Assembly: GCA_044377735.1 (NCBI GenBank)
Contig: JBILYK010000005.1
Location: 27,854 to 91,853 of the forward strand
From: Tabrizicola_A sp044377735
GTDB lineage: Bacteria; Pseudomonadota; Alphaproteobacteria; Rhodobacterales; Rhodobacteraceae
Length of the DNA: 64,000 nucleotides
Direction: 5' to 3'
This document shows, piece by piece, positions 16,100-26,135 of the stretch. The first letter of the stretch is position 1. Each line of letters begins with the position of its first letter. Below the pieces are notes generated by a model. It did no database searches. It saw only the letters and a list, made by a program, of their open reading frames with translations, and had not been told where the DNA came from. A program made the translations under genes and the position numbers.

Positions 16100-17277
16100 C
16101 CTATGATGTTGTAGTGATCGGTGGCGGCCCTTCGGGCGCGACAGCGGCAGATGATCTGGCCCGTGCAGGGCGCAAAGTGGCGATGCTGGACCGGGCGGGG
16201 CGGATCAAGCCCTGCGGCGGGGCCGTGCCGCCGCGCATGATCTCTGACTTTGACATTCCCTCCAGCCAGATCGTGGCGCAGATCAACGTCGCGCGGATGA
16301 TCTCGCCCACGGGCCGGGCGGTGGATATCGCCATTGAGAATGGCTTTGTTGGCATGGTGGATCGCGAGCATTTCGACGAATTCCTGCGCCTGCGGGCCGT
16401 GGGCCATGGTGCCAAGCGGCTGACCGGCACTTACCTGCGGATTGAGCGCGACGCAGAGGGCACCCATGTCATCTACCGCGACAAGGCCAGCGGCGAAGAA
16501 CAGCGCCTGACCACGCGTTTGGTGATCGGGGCCGATGGCGCGCGGTCCAACGTGGCGAAAACCGAAGTGCCCGGCGGCGACAAGATTCCATACGTCATCG
16601 CATATCATGAAATCATCAAGGCCCCCCCGGCCAATGCCGCCTATGACCCCGCGCGCTGCGACGTGATCTATGATGGTCGCATCAGCCCCGACTTTTACGG
16701 CTGGGTCTTCCCGCATGGCGATCAGGCCAGCGTCGGCATGGGCACCGGGATTGACGGGATTGACCTGAAACAAGCCACCGCCGACCTGCGTGCGGCCTCT
16801 GGCCTTGCGGGGTGTGAAACCATACGCCGCGAAGGCGCACCCATTCCCCTGCGCCCGATGGACCGCTGGGATAATGGTCGCGATGTGGTGCTGGCGGGCG
16901 ATGCCGCCGGGGTTGTGGCACCGTCGTCGGGTGAGGGAATTTACTATGCCATGGTCGGTGGGCGTGTGGCCGCGACGGCGGCGCAGGCCATGCTCGCCTC
17001 GGGCCGGACGAAAGACCTGGCTCTGGCGCGCAAGCTGTTCATGAAGGAACATAAAATGGTGTTTCGCGTGCTGCGTTCGATGCAGGACGCCTATTACAAA
17101 TCCGACGAACGCCGCGAACGCTTTGTCAGCCTGTGCCACGACATCGACGTGCAACGCCTGACGTTTGAGGCTTATATGAACAAGAAACTGGTCCGCGCCC
17201 GCCCGCTGGCGCATCTGAAGATCGGCTTCAAGAACCTGACCCACCTTCTGGGCCTCGTCTCACCGGTTCGCACATGA
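16096..17277 (+). CDS. bchP: geranylgeranyl reductase (geranylgeranyl bacteriochlorophyll reductase)
   Basis: Flavoprotein that reduces three double bonds of the geranylgeranyl tail to phytyl. The 393-residue product has the FAD-binding motif VIGGGPSGATAADDLARAG at residues 6-24 and the family segment KPCGGAVPPRM. The second nucleotide-binding motif is VVLAGDAAGVVAPSSGEGIY. The start overlaps orf428 and the stop overlaps idi (ATGA), consistent with one message bchG-orf428-bchP-idi. Confidence 0.95.
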   Translation: MTYDVVVIGGGPSGATAADDLARAGRKVAMLDRAGRIKPCGGAVPPRMISDFDIPSSQIVAQINVARMISPTGRAVDIAIENGFVGMVDREHFDEFLRLRAVGHGAKRLTGTYLRIERDAEGTHVIYRDKASGEEQRLTTRLVIGADGARSNVAKTEVPGGDKIPYVIAYHEIIKAPPANAAYDPARCDVIYDGRISPDFYGWVFPHGDQASVGMGTGIDGIDLKQATADLRAASGLAGCETIRREGAPIPLRPMDRWDNGRDVVLAGDAAGVVAPSSGEGIYYAMVGGRVAATAAQAMLASGRTKDLALARKLFMKEHKMVFRVLRSMQDAYYKSDERRERFVSLCHDIDVQRLTFEAYMNKKLVRARPLAHLKIGFKNLTHLLGLVSPVRT

Positions 17278-17789
17278 CAGAGATGATCCCGGCCTGGGTC
17301 AATGGCACCCTGACGCAGGTCGAAAAGCTTGAAGTGCATCAGCGCGGGCTGCGCCACAAAGCGGTGTCGGTCTTTGTGATGCGCGGGCGCGAGGTGCTGC
17401 TCCAACGCCGGGCCTTGGGCAAATACCACACACCAGGGCTTTGGGCGAACACCTGCTGCACCCATCCCCGCTGGGGCGAGACCGATCTTGCCTGCGCAGC
17501 CCGGCGGCTGCAGGAGGAACTCGGTATCAGCGGTCTGGACCTGCAACGCAGCGGCGGCATCGAATACCGCGCCGATGTGGGCGGCGGTTTGACAGAACAT
17601 GAGGTGGTTGAGGTGTTTTCGGCCCAAGCGCCGGCCCATCTTATGCCCCAGCCTGACCCGGATGAGGTGATGCAAACCCATTGGATGACGATTGAGGCGC
17701 TGGAGGCCGAGGTTCAAGCCACGCCCGAAAAGTTCACCCCTTGGCTGCGGATTTATCTCGCCGAAGGCATGGCCGAAGCTGCAATTTAA
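17274..17789 (+). CDS. idi: isopentenyl-diphosphate delta-isomerase, type 1
   Basis: Nudix-fold enzyme interconverting isopentenyl and dimethylallyl diphosphate, feeding the geranylgeranyl tail and carotenoids. The 171-residue product has LHQ-like HQRGLRHKAVSVFV and LWANTCCTHPRWGE with the catalytic cysteine region. The Nudix-like CAARRLQEELGI follows, and HWMTIEALEAE is near the C-terminus. It is the last gene of the bchG series and overlaps bchP by four bases, as in Rhodobacter where idi ends this operon. Confidence 0.93.
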   Translation: MTEMIPAWVNGTLTQVEKLEVHQRGLRHKAVSVFVMRGREVLLQRRALGKYHTPGLWANTCCTHPRWGETDLACAARRLQEELGISGLDLQRSGGIEYRADVGGGLTEHEVVEVFSAQAPAHLMPQPDPDEVMQTHWMTIEALEAEVQATPEKFTPWLRIYLAEGMAEAAI

Positions 17790-17896
17790 CGGCGTAATGC
17801 CCGGCTGAGGGCAAACGCCCAAAAAACGTCAAATCCTGCGAGCGGTTTGGCCTAAAAATGCTTGTTTACCATGCCCCTGCAAGTGACAGTAGCGGC

Positions 17897-20404
17897 ATGG
17901 ATGTAATCTCGCTTGTCGGCATCATCGCCGCGCTTTTCATTGTTATCAGCTTAAGCGAGCCTTTGGCCGATTGGTTTCGGCTGCCCTATACGGTGGTGCT
18001 GGCCATCATCGGCACGCTGATCGGCATCGGCGCAGCCTCGTTGTCCACGCCTGAAACGGTGCTGGGTGATCCGCTCACTGATCCCTTGGCCGCTGCTGAA
18101 CGTCTTGAGGTGGCGATCCGCGCCAATGTTTTTCTATATGTCCTCTTGCCCACCTTGCTGTTTCAGGTCTCGCTGGGGCTGAATCTGCGACGCATGGCCG
18201 ATGACTGGGTCCCGATCCTTGTCATGGCGGTGATGGCGGTGGTGGTGTCAACCTTTGCCATCGGCCTGGCACTTTTGCCTTTCACCGAACTGTCGCTGGT
18301 CGCCTGCCTTTTATTGGGCGCGATCGTGGCCACCACGGATCCTTCGGCCGTGGTCTCGATCTTTCGCAACATCGCCGCCCCGCAGCGCCTGACCCGGCTT
18401 GTTGAGGGCGAGAGCCTGTTGAACGACGCCGCCGCCATCGCGCTTTTTGGGTTTTTTCTGACATTCGTGATGCTGGGGGTGCCAAACCCCACGCTGCAAG
18501 ACGCCTTGGTGGGATTTCCGACAATGATCTTCGGCGGCCTTGGCATTGGCTGGGTGCTGGGCCGGGTTTGCCTAAGCGTCCTAAGCTGGCTTGGCCGCTT
18601 TGCCTTGGCGCAGATCTCGCTTAGCGTGGCCTTGCCCTATGTCACCTATCTGGTGGCTGATCAGGTCTTTGGCGTCTCGGGTGTGGTGGCGGTGGTCATG
18701 GCGGGGATGACGCTCAATTATCTGGGGCCGGGGCGGATGTCGCCCACCAACTGGACCAACCTGCGAGAGCTTTGGGATGTGTTGGCGCATTGGGCCGGGG
18801 CATTGATCTTTCTTCTGGCAGCACTTTTGGTGCCGCGTCTGTTGGCGGATGTTCGGCTTTACGATATCTTCCTGATCGCGGTGGTTGTGGTCGCCGCGAC
18901 CACCGCGCGGCTTTTCATGCTTTATGCGATCTTGCCGCTTTTGACTGCGCTTCGCCTGTCACCTCGGGTGGATCGGCCTTACCGGGTCGCGATCCTGTGG
19001 GGGGGCTTGCGTGGGGCGGTGACCTTGGCGCTGGCGTTGGCGGTGTCGGAGAACTTCCGCGTGCCCGAAGACGTAAAGCGCCATGTCGGCATTCTGGCCA
19101 CCGGCTTTACGCTGTTTACGCTGTTGGTGCAGGGCGCGACGCTGCGTCGGGTGATCTCTTATCTCGGGCTGGATCGGCTTGCCCCGATTGACCGGGCGCT
19201 TTCCAGCCAAGTGATCGCCGTTGCGCTGCAAAATGTGCGCGAAGAGGTGGCCGAAACCGCCCGTAAACATGATCTGACCCAAGAAATCGTGCGATCCGAG
19301 GCCAAACGCTTTGCCACCCGATTGGACAGCGCGATTGAAAAGGCCGAGGCGGCCGATGACATCCCCGACCGTGACCGCATCACATTGGGCCTGGTGGCCT
19401 TGGCCGGGCGTGAACGCGACATGATCTTGGACAGCTTCCGCGAGCAACTGCTGTCACCGCGTCTGGTGGAACAGATGCTGTCAGACGCCGATCGCTTGAT
19501 TGAACGCACCCGCGCCGGTGGACGTGAGGAGTACCGCGCCGCGGGCCGCCTTAGCCTGGCGCAAGGGCGCTTGGCGCGGTTGGCCAATGTCATGCACAAC
19601 CGGGTGCGGGTTTCGGGCCCCTTGGCGCTTTTGACAGCGGACCGGTTCGAGCTTTTGCTGAACCAGCGCTTCGTGTTGCGTGACCTGCACAGCTATATCG
19701 AAACCAAGATCCGCCGCATTCATGGTCGGCGGGTGGCTGATCTTTTGCACGAACTTCTGCGCCGCCGCGAGGATGAGACCGAGGCCGCGCTTGAAGGCTT
19801 GCGGCTGCAATATCCGGGCTATGCTGAAAAGACGGAACGGCGTTTTTTGCGGCGCATCTCGCTGCGGCTTGAGGAGCGGGAATATGATGTCCTCTTGGCC
19901 GACGGCATCATCGGCCCAGAGTTGCATACAAAGCTGAAGCAGGGTCTTTCCAAGGCCCGCCACGAGGCCGATCTGCGCCCGCATCTTGATCTTGCGGTGC
20001 AAAAATCCGACTTGGTGCGCCAATTCCCGCTGTTCACTGATATGGACGAAGACAGCTGTAAACGGCTGGCCCGGGCGCTGCGCACCCGCTATGTGCAACC
20101 CGGTGAGGTGCTGCGCCGCAAGCGCGACCTTCCGCGTGAGGTCTGCTTTATCGCCACCGGCGCGGTGGAGATTGAAACGGCGGGTCAGCGCCTGCGGCTG
20201 GGGCGTGGCGATATGTTTGGCCAGTTGTCGCTGCTCAACCGCCAGGCCCCGCGCGCCCAAGTCACCGCCATCAGCCATACCACGCTGCTTGTGCTGGATG
20301 AGCCCCGCTTTCGCCGCCTGCTCAAACGCAGCCAGAACCTGCGCGAGGCCGTGTTGAAAAGTGCCGAGAAACGTGGGCTGGATGTGGCCAGCTTGCAATT
20401 GTGA
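17897..20404 (+). CDS. cation/proton antiporter (CPA1/NhaP type) with C-terminal cyclic-nucleotide-binding domain
   Basis: The N-terminal about 420 residues form a sodium/hydrogen exchanger domain. Hydrophobic helices include VISLVGIIAALFIVISLSEP and GAIVATTDPSAVVSIF, the latter with the family acidic centre. EGESLLNDAAAIALFGFFL and WGGLRGAVTLALALAVSE follow. A charged helical middle region leads to a cNMP-binding-like domain at about residues 710-815 (FPLFTDMDEDSCKRLARAL, FIATGAVEIETAGQRLRLG). The product has about 835 residues from the ATG at 17897; an ATG 13 codons earlier is also possible. It probably exchanges Na+ or K+ for H+ at the inner membrane; ion and ligand cannot be read from sequence. 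Confidence 0.85.
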   Translation: MDVISLVGIIAALFIVISLSEPLADWFRLPYTVVLAIIGTLIGIGAASLSTPETVLGDPLTDPLAAAERLEVAIRANVFLYVLLPTLLFQVSLGLNLRRMADDWVPILVMAVMAVVVSTFAIGLALLPFTELSLVACLLLGAIVATTDPSAVVSIFRNIAAPQRLTRLVEGESLLNDAAAIALFGFFLTFVMLGVPNPTLQDALVGFPTMIFGGLGIGWVLGRVCLSVLSWLGRFALAQISLSVALPYVTYLVADQVFGVSGVVAVVMAGMTLNYLGPGRMSPTNWTNLRELWDVLAHWAGALIFLLAALLVPRLLADVRLYDIFLIAVVVVAATTARLFMLYAILPLLTALRLSPRVDRPYRVAILWGGLRGAVTLALALAVSENFRVPEDVKRHVGILATGFTLFTLLVQGATLRRVISYLGLDRLAPIDRALSSQVIAVALQNVREEVAETARKHDLTQEIVRSEAKRFATRLDSAIEKAEAADDIPDRDRITLGLVALAGRERDMILDSFREQLLSPRLVEQMLSDADRLIERTRAGGREEYRAAGRLSLAQGRLARLANVMHNRVRVSGPLALLTADRFELLLNQRFVLRDLHSYIETKIRRIHGRRVADLLHELLRRREDETEAALEGLRLQYPGYAEKTERRFLRRISLRLEEREYDVLLADGIIGPELHTKLKQGLSKARHEADLRPHLDLAVQKSDLVRQFPLFTDMDEDSCKRLARALRTRYVQPGEVLRRKRDLPREVCFIATGAVEIETAGQRLRLGRGDMFGQLSLLNRQAPRAQVTAISHTTLLVLDEPRFRRLLKRSQNLREAVLKSAEKRGLDVASLQL

Positions 20405-20431
20405 GGCGGGGGGCTCTGAATGCACCACTGC

Positions 20432-20630
20432 CGCCCCTTGGCCCGGAATCAAGGGCGAAGCCCGCCGGGCCGCGCCCCATCGCCCGGCAACGGTTTGCCT
20501 GCAAACCGCGAGAGGGGACCCCCCCCTTGGGAGGGCGCTTTGCGACGGTTGCCAGTAGAACTTCGGGGGGAGGGGTTGAGGGATAAAGCGCCTAGAACCA
20601 GCGTCGGCGCGTCCTCCCGAGGTCGGGGTG
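20432..20630. repeat. intergenic repeat, copy 1
   Basis: This about 195-base block begins CGCCCCTTGGCCCGGAATCA and contains GGGAGGGCGCTTTGCGACGG and GAGGGGTTGAGGGATAAAG. It recurs in the same orientation at 20740-20936, with the same start, middle and end but a different internal stretch. It has no coding character in any frame. Confidence 0.85.
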
Positions 20631-20655
20631 AGAACCGCCCCGCCCCTTGGTGGGG

Positions 20656-20680
20656 GAAAACGGTCCAGTGGACCGTTTTC
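20656..20680. repeat. perfect 12-bp-arm palindrome
   Basis: The arms GAAAACGGTCCA and TGGACCGTTTTC surround a single G. It lies between the two long repeat copies and may be part of the same repetitive element or a transcript-end hairpin downstream of the antiporter gene. Confidence 0.7.
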
Positions 20681-20739
20681 AGGTTCGAACGCCCGCGAAC
20701 GCTTTCGCGGGCCGGGTAAGGCCGAACGCCCGCCACAAG

Positions 20740-20936
20740 CGCCCCTTGGCCCGGAATCAAGGGCGAAGCCCGCCGGGTTTGCCATTGGTTTCGCCATTGG
20801 TTCGAGAAACCAATGGCATGGCCCGACCTCCCCCTTGGGAGGGCGCTTTGCGACGGTTGCCAGCAGAAATTCGGTGGGAGGGGTTGAGGGATAAAGTGCC
20901 TAAGCACTGGTGTTGGCGCGTCCTCCAGAGGTCGGG
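20740..20936. repeat. intergenic repeat, copy 2
   Basis: Second copy of the block at 20432. The internal part has its own inverted repeat (CCATTGGTTTC ... GAAACCAATGG). The pair fills the antiporter-TIR intergenic region and borders the AT-rich two-gene unit. Confidence 0.85.
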
Positions 20937-20994
20937 CGCGGGCCTGTGCCTCAAACCACTTGGCAGGCCTCATGTTCAAACCCCACGTGATAAA

Positions 20995-21633
20995 TCACAC
21001 TCGGAAATCAAAAATGTCCGTTCTTGGGTTAAAATCTCGCTTCCTCATTGGTCGCGACAAATCGTAGACATTCGAACTTCCGTAACCCTTAGTAACGTGT
21101 AGAAGATCCAAAAAGACTCTTGAGTTTCCGTATATGGCATGCCATGGGACAATCGGGATTTTCGCGCAGCCTTTGGCTAGATTTTCCAGAATTCGCCTGG
21201 GCACATTCGGGTATAGGTCTTCAAAATCTGCCTTTCTCGAAAGCGGCATGATCTCCATTTGGTTGATCGGATCAATAATCTTTCGTTCGACTGCATCGTT
21301 AAAGTAGTATGCTTCAGGAACAGTAGGGAGTAGTATGATTAGAATTCCAGACTTTTTGTTTGCGCTCCCATCAATCATGGATGACTTTATTTCCCAATCA
21401 ACATGCTTTCTGAACCTTGTTTCGGCCCCACAAAGCACAATCGTGACTTCAGATTCGCGCAAGTATTGATCGCGAATTATTCTTCTTATAGTCTGGTTTG
21501 GTAACATGTCGTCGATGTCGCCCGTATCAACGGACATATCCTGCATCAAATAGTTAGACGTAGTCCATTTTACTAAATCATTCTTATATTGCTGATCATT
21601 CGCATGATGATAGCTTATAAAGACCCGTGTCAT
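20995..21633 (-). CDS. TIR-like (MTH538/DUF1863, ThsB-type) domain protein
   Basis: This 212-residue product starts MTRVFISYHHANDQQYKNDL, the opening of the TIR-like fold shared by MTH538/DUF1863 and Thoeris ThsB proteins. A second core block is ESEVTIVLCGAETRFRKHVD followed by WEIKSSM. The glutamate after the tryptophan sits where these enzymes carry the conserved acidic residue. A C-terminal extension of about 90 residues (from about LPTVPEAYYF) is not in short ThsB proteins. It overlaps the upstream membrane-protein gene by 38 bases, so the two are one unit. Base composition is visibly AT-rich compared with both neighbours, suggesting recent transfer. A role in NAD-derived signalling or phage defence is inference. 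Confidence 0.75.
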   Translation of the reverse strand: MTRVFISYHHANDQQYKNDLVKWTTSNYLMQDMSVDTGDIDDMLPNQTIRRIIRDQYLRESEVTIVLCGAETRFRKHVDWEIKSSMIDGSANKKSGILIILLPTVPEAYYFNDAVERKIIDPINQMEIMPLSRKADFEDLYPNVPRRILENLAKGCAKIPIVPWHAIYGNSRVFLDLLHVTKGYGSSNVYDLSRPMRKRDFNPRTDIFDFRV

Positions 21634-22027
21634 CCGTTAAATGCCCAATCAGTATGTAGGCGCTGGATATTACCAATAAAGTGCCTACGATTAAAAATCC
21701 AATCTCTAACCAATAAAAAAATGTCTTTGCCCTATCGGAAACATCTGGAATGAATGGATCGCCAACCTGGTTCGCAAACTGCTTTAACGCAGCGCCGTTA
21801 GCGACAATTGCATCATTAATTTTTACCAATAGTTTCCACTGGGCCAGCATTGTCAAGCCAACGATCATGAGCAACCAAGAAGGTTGTTTTATGAAATCAG
21901 CTTGGAGAATTGCCGCAGTTACTCCGAAAACAGCCAAAGAAACTTGGATGGTCTGATATCGCAAACCATCCAAGTGACGCCACGTTTCGTAGCGTTGGCT
22001 ATATCTCTCGCGTGCGTCTTCATTCAT
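21596..22027 (-). CDS. small multi-pass membrane protein, partner of the TIR-like protein
   Basis: I do not recognise this 143-residue protein as a named family. An N-terminal charged stretch (MNEDARERYSQRYETWRHLD) leads into hydrophobic segments QVSLAVFGVTAAILQADF, SWLLMIVGLTMLAQWKLLV and, near the C-terminus, YWLEIGFLIVGTLLVISSAY. A soluble loop of about 45 residues lies between the second and third. The layout recalls small membrane effectors of bacterial conflict systems (SLATT-like), but that is a resemblance of shape only. It is the first gene of a two-gene unit with the TIR-like gene and shares its AT-rich composition. Confidence 0.7.
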   Translation of the reverse strand: MNEDARERYSQRYETWRHLDGLRYQTIQVSLAVFGVTAAILQADFIKQPSWLLMIVGLTMLAQWKLLVKINDAIVANGAALKQFANQVGDPFIPDVSDRAKTFFYWLEIGFLIVGTLLVISSAYILIGHLTDDTGLYKLSSCE

Positions 22028-22071
22028 CCTGTATTGTTTGCACAGCTTCAGGTGGTTTTCAACCGTGATCG

Positions 22072-23727
<1,656 letters not shown>

Positions 23728-23831
23728 GACGGGCTCCTGAAGGTGATCTTGCGGGTTGCGGGCTATGTAGCGATTGTTGTGGACAAGGGCAACGTGTGCG
23801 GGGATGGTGACGCCCGGATTCTGGAGGGGCC

Positions 23832-24431
23832 ATGCGGGCGGGGTTTCCCATTGCGACGAAGGGCATGGTCATCGGCCTTTTGGGCGGGTCGTTTGACCCG
23901 GCCCATGAAGGGCATGCTCATCTGAGCCATGAGGCGTTGAAGCGGATGGGGCTGGATCAGGTCTGGTGGCTGGTGACGCCCGGCAACCCGCTCAAGGTCC
24001 GCCAGCCCGCCCCGATGGCCGAGCGTTTGGCACGGGCCAAGGTGGTTGTGAAAGGCCATCCGCGTATCAAGGTGACGGCGTTGGAGCTGGCCTTGGGCAC
24101 GCAGCGGACCGCCGACACCATCGACCGGTTGCGGGCGATCTATCCCGGTGTCAAATTCGTCTGGTTGATGGGGGCCGATAACCTGGTGCAGTTCCACCGC
24201 TGGGGCCGTTGGCGCGATATCCTGCGCGCCGTGCCGGTGGGGGTGCTGGCGCGGCCCGGGTCGGGTGTGGCGGCGCGGATGTCGGTGGCGGCGCAGTCCT
24301 TCCGTGTACATCGGGTGCAGCGGGGCGAGGGGTTGGGGTGGCACCGACCGCCGGTCTGGGCCTTTGTCAACATGCCGATGAGTGCTGCCTCGTCCAGCGC
24401 GATCCGGGCGCGGGGCGAATGGAAGGTTTAG
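23832..24431 (+). CDS. nadD: nicotinate-nucleotide adenylyltransferase
   Basis: Converts nicotinate mononucleotide and ATP to deamido-NAD in NAD synthesis. The 199-residue product has the nucleotidyltransferase motif GGSFDPAHEGHAHLS near the N-terminus, MGADNLVQFHRW in the middle and the C-terminal SSSAIRARG motif. GGAGG five bases before the ATG supports the start at 23832. It is divergent from ettA and followed by the carboxypeptidase gene. Confidence 0.92.
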   Translation: MRAGFPIATKGMVIGLLGGSFDPAHEGHAHLSHEALKRMGLDQVWWLVTPGNPLKVRQPAPMAERLARAKVVVKGHPRIKVTALELALGTQRTADTIDRLRAIYPGVKFVWLMGADNLVQFHRWGRWRDILRAVPVGVLARPGSGVAARMSVAAQSFRVHRVQRGEGLGWHRPPVWAFVNMPMSAASSSAIRARGEWKV

Positions 24432-24486
24432 CAAACGGAATATGACAGTGGGGCAAGGTCTTGGCGCGAATGAGGGATCAGCGGGA

Positions 24487-25947
24487 ATGATCGGCAGGCG
24501 GTCGCTGTTGGGCGGGCTTTTGGCGGGGGTTGCTGCGCCGCTTTGGGCCGAGGCCCCATCCTCGGCACCGCGCCCGCCGCGTCGGCCCGAGCCGGGCGAG
24601 GATCGCGCGATGAACCGCCTGATCGAGGCTGCCAAGCTCTCGGGCGCTTTGGCCTATGTGGTGGCTGACCGTGCCACGGGACGGATTCTCGCTTCTAAGG
24701 ATGCCAATCTGCCCCTGCCGCCCGCCTCGGTCGCCAAGGCGATCACCTCGCTTTATGCGCTGGAGCAGCTTGGCCCCACCTTCCGCTTTCGCACCCGGTT
24801 GATGCGGCGCGGGACGGTGGTGAACGGGCGACTTGAGGGCGATCTGTTGCTGGTCGGCGGGGGCGATCCGAACCTTGACACCGACGCGCTTGGCGATCTG
24901 GCCGCCGCCCTTGCCGCCACGGGCCTGCGCGCGGTGTCGGGCCGGTTCATCGCCTGCGACGGGGCCCTGCCCGCCCATGCCCGCATTGCCGCCGATCAGC
25001 CCGACCATCTTGGCTATAACCCCGCAATCTCCGGGCTGAACCTGAACTACAACCGGGTACATTTCGAATGGAAACCCACGGGGCAGGGCTGGCAACTGGC
25101 GATGGATGCGCGGGGCAATCGCTTTGTGCCGCCCGTTTCCGGGGTTGAGGTGGCTTTGGCCGCGCGCGAGGTGCCGATCTTTGCCTATGAGGGCGGCGAT
25201 CCGGTGGAGCGTTGGACCGTGGCCGAACCCGCCTTGGGCAAGGGAGGAAGCCGTTGGCTACCCGTGCGCCGCCCCACGCCGCATGTGGCCGAAGTCTTTG
25301 CCACGCTCACCGCCGCCCACGGGCTGACCCTGCCGCGTGCCGAGATCATGTCCCAGCCGCCTGCAGATGCGGTGGAAATCTTGGCGCATGAGGGGGAGGA
25401 GTTGACCACCGTCCTGGCCGATATGCTGCGCTTTTCCACCAACCTGACGGCTGAGGCCGTCGGCTTGATGGCCAGCGGGGCAGGCAGTCTTTTGGGATCC
25501 GCCGCCGCGATGAGCGACTGGGCGCGGCGGCGTTTTGGCATGGCGGCGCGCTTTGTTGACCATTCGGGGCTTGGCGTCCAATCGGCGATCACCGCCGAAG
25601 AGTTGGTCAAGGTGATGCTGCGTGCCGATGCCGCGCGCCATGGCGATCTTTTGACCGGGCTGCTGCGTGAAAAGGGGCTGGCCGATGATGAGGGCAAAGA
25701 GGTGAAATCCAGCCCCATTCGCATCCGCGCCAAATCTGGCACGCTGAATTTCGTGTCCAATCTGGCGGGCTATGTGGCAGCGCCGGGGGGAGAGTTGGCC
25801 TTTGCCATTATCGCCGCCGATCCCGCGCGCCGTGCCGCCGTGCCGATGAACGCGCGGGAAGAGCCCAAAGGCGGGCAAAGCTGGACCCGGCGCGCGCGCC
25901 GTCTGCATCATCAGATGATCCGGGCGTGGAGTAAGGCCTATCTCTGA
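24487..25947 (+). CDS. dacB: D-alanyl-D-alanine carboxypeptidase/endopeptidase (PBP4, DacB family)
   Basis: Periplasmic penicillin-binding protein trimming or cleaving peptidoglycan cross-links. From the ATG at 24487 the 486-residue product begins MIGRRSLLGGLLAGVAAPLW, a twin-arginine-like or Sec signal. The active-site SxxK is in PPASVAKAIT and SxN in RFSTNLTAEAVG. KSG is in RAKSGTLNFVSNLAG. The large insert domain between SxxK and SxN typical of PBP4 is present. Upstream ATGs at 24442 and 24382 are in frame; the latter overlaps nadD. Confidence 0.9.
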   Translation: MIGRRSLLGGLLAGVAAPLWAEAPSSAPRPPRRPEPGEDRAMNRLIEAAKLSGALAYVVADRATGRILASKDANLPLPPASVAKAITSLYALEQLGPTFRFRTRLMRRGTVVNGRLEGDLLLVGGGDPNLDTDALGDLAAALAATGLRAVSGRFIACDGALPAHARIAADQPDHLGYNPAISGLNLNYNRVHFEWKPTGQGWQLAMDARGNRFVPPVSGVEVALAAREVPIFAYEGGDPVERWTVAEPALGKGGSRWLPVRRPTPHVAEVFATLTAAHGLTLPRAEIMSQPPADAVEILAHEGEELTTVLADMLRFSTNLTAEAVGLMASGAGSLLGSAAAMSDWARRRFGMAARFVDHSGLGVQSAITAEELVKVMLRADAARHGDLLTGLLREKGLADDEGKEVKSSPIRIRAKSGTLNFVSNLAGYVAAPGGELAFAIIAADPARRAAVPMNAREEPKGGQSWTRRARRLHHQMIRAWSKAYL

Positions 25948-26066
25948 CAGAGAACACACCTGAGATACGCAATAAAATAAACATTTTCAAAAGTTTAGGG
26001 TTCTCATATTCCGCCTGCCTGTGGCCGCACTCAGGTGGGCGCCTGACCCTTGTCTGACCCGTGGTA

Positions 26067-26078
26067 GTGCATTTGCAC
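26067..26078. promoter_or_regulatory. short palindrome upstream of the amide module
   Basis: GTGCATTTGCAC has perfect 5-base arms around TT, 58 bases before the start of the first transporter gene. It could be an operator for the LuxR-type regulator encoded at the end of the cluster. That link is a guess from position only. Confidence 0.3.
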
Positions 26079-26105
26079 CATAGACAGAACAGGCCACTTG
26101 GCCGT

Positions 26106-26130
26106 CCTTTGGAAAAAACACCAAAGGAGG
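26106..26130 (+). promoter_or_regulatory. hairpin that would bury the ribosome-binding site of the substrate-binding protein gene
   Basis: CCTTTGG (26106-26112) can pair with CCAAAGG (26121-26127) across an eight-base loop. The second arm contains most of the AAAGGAGG ribosome-binding sequence, which is five bases before the ATG at 26136. This could limit or regulate translation. Confidence 0.45.
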
Positions 26131-26135
26131 AATAC

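Noticed and set aside
15538..17244. 568-codon minus-strand open frame opposite orf428 and bchP
   Set aside because: It spans two unrelated plus-strand genes and has the histidine/glycine/arginine bias of a shadow frame.
20995..22027. Complete classical Thoeris system
   Set aside because: Only the TIR-like component is recognisable. There is no ThsA with SIR2 and SLOG domains on either side, so I report it as a different candidate pairing.
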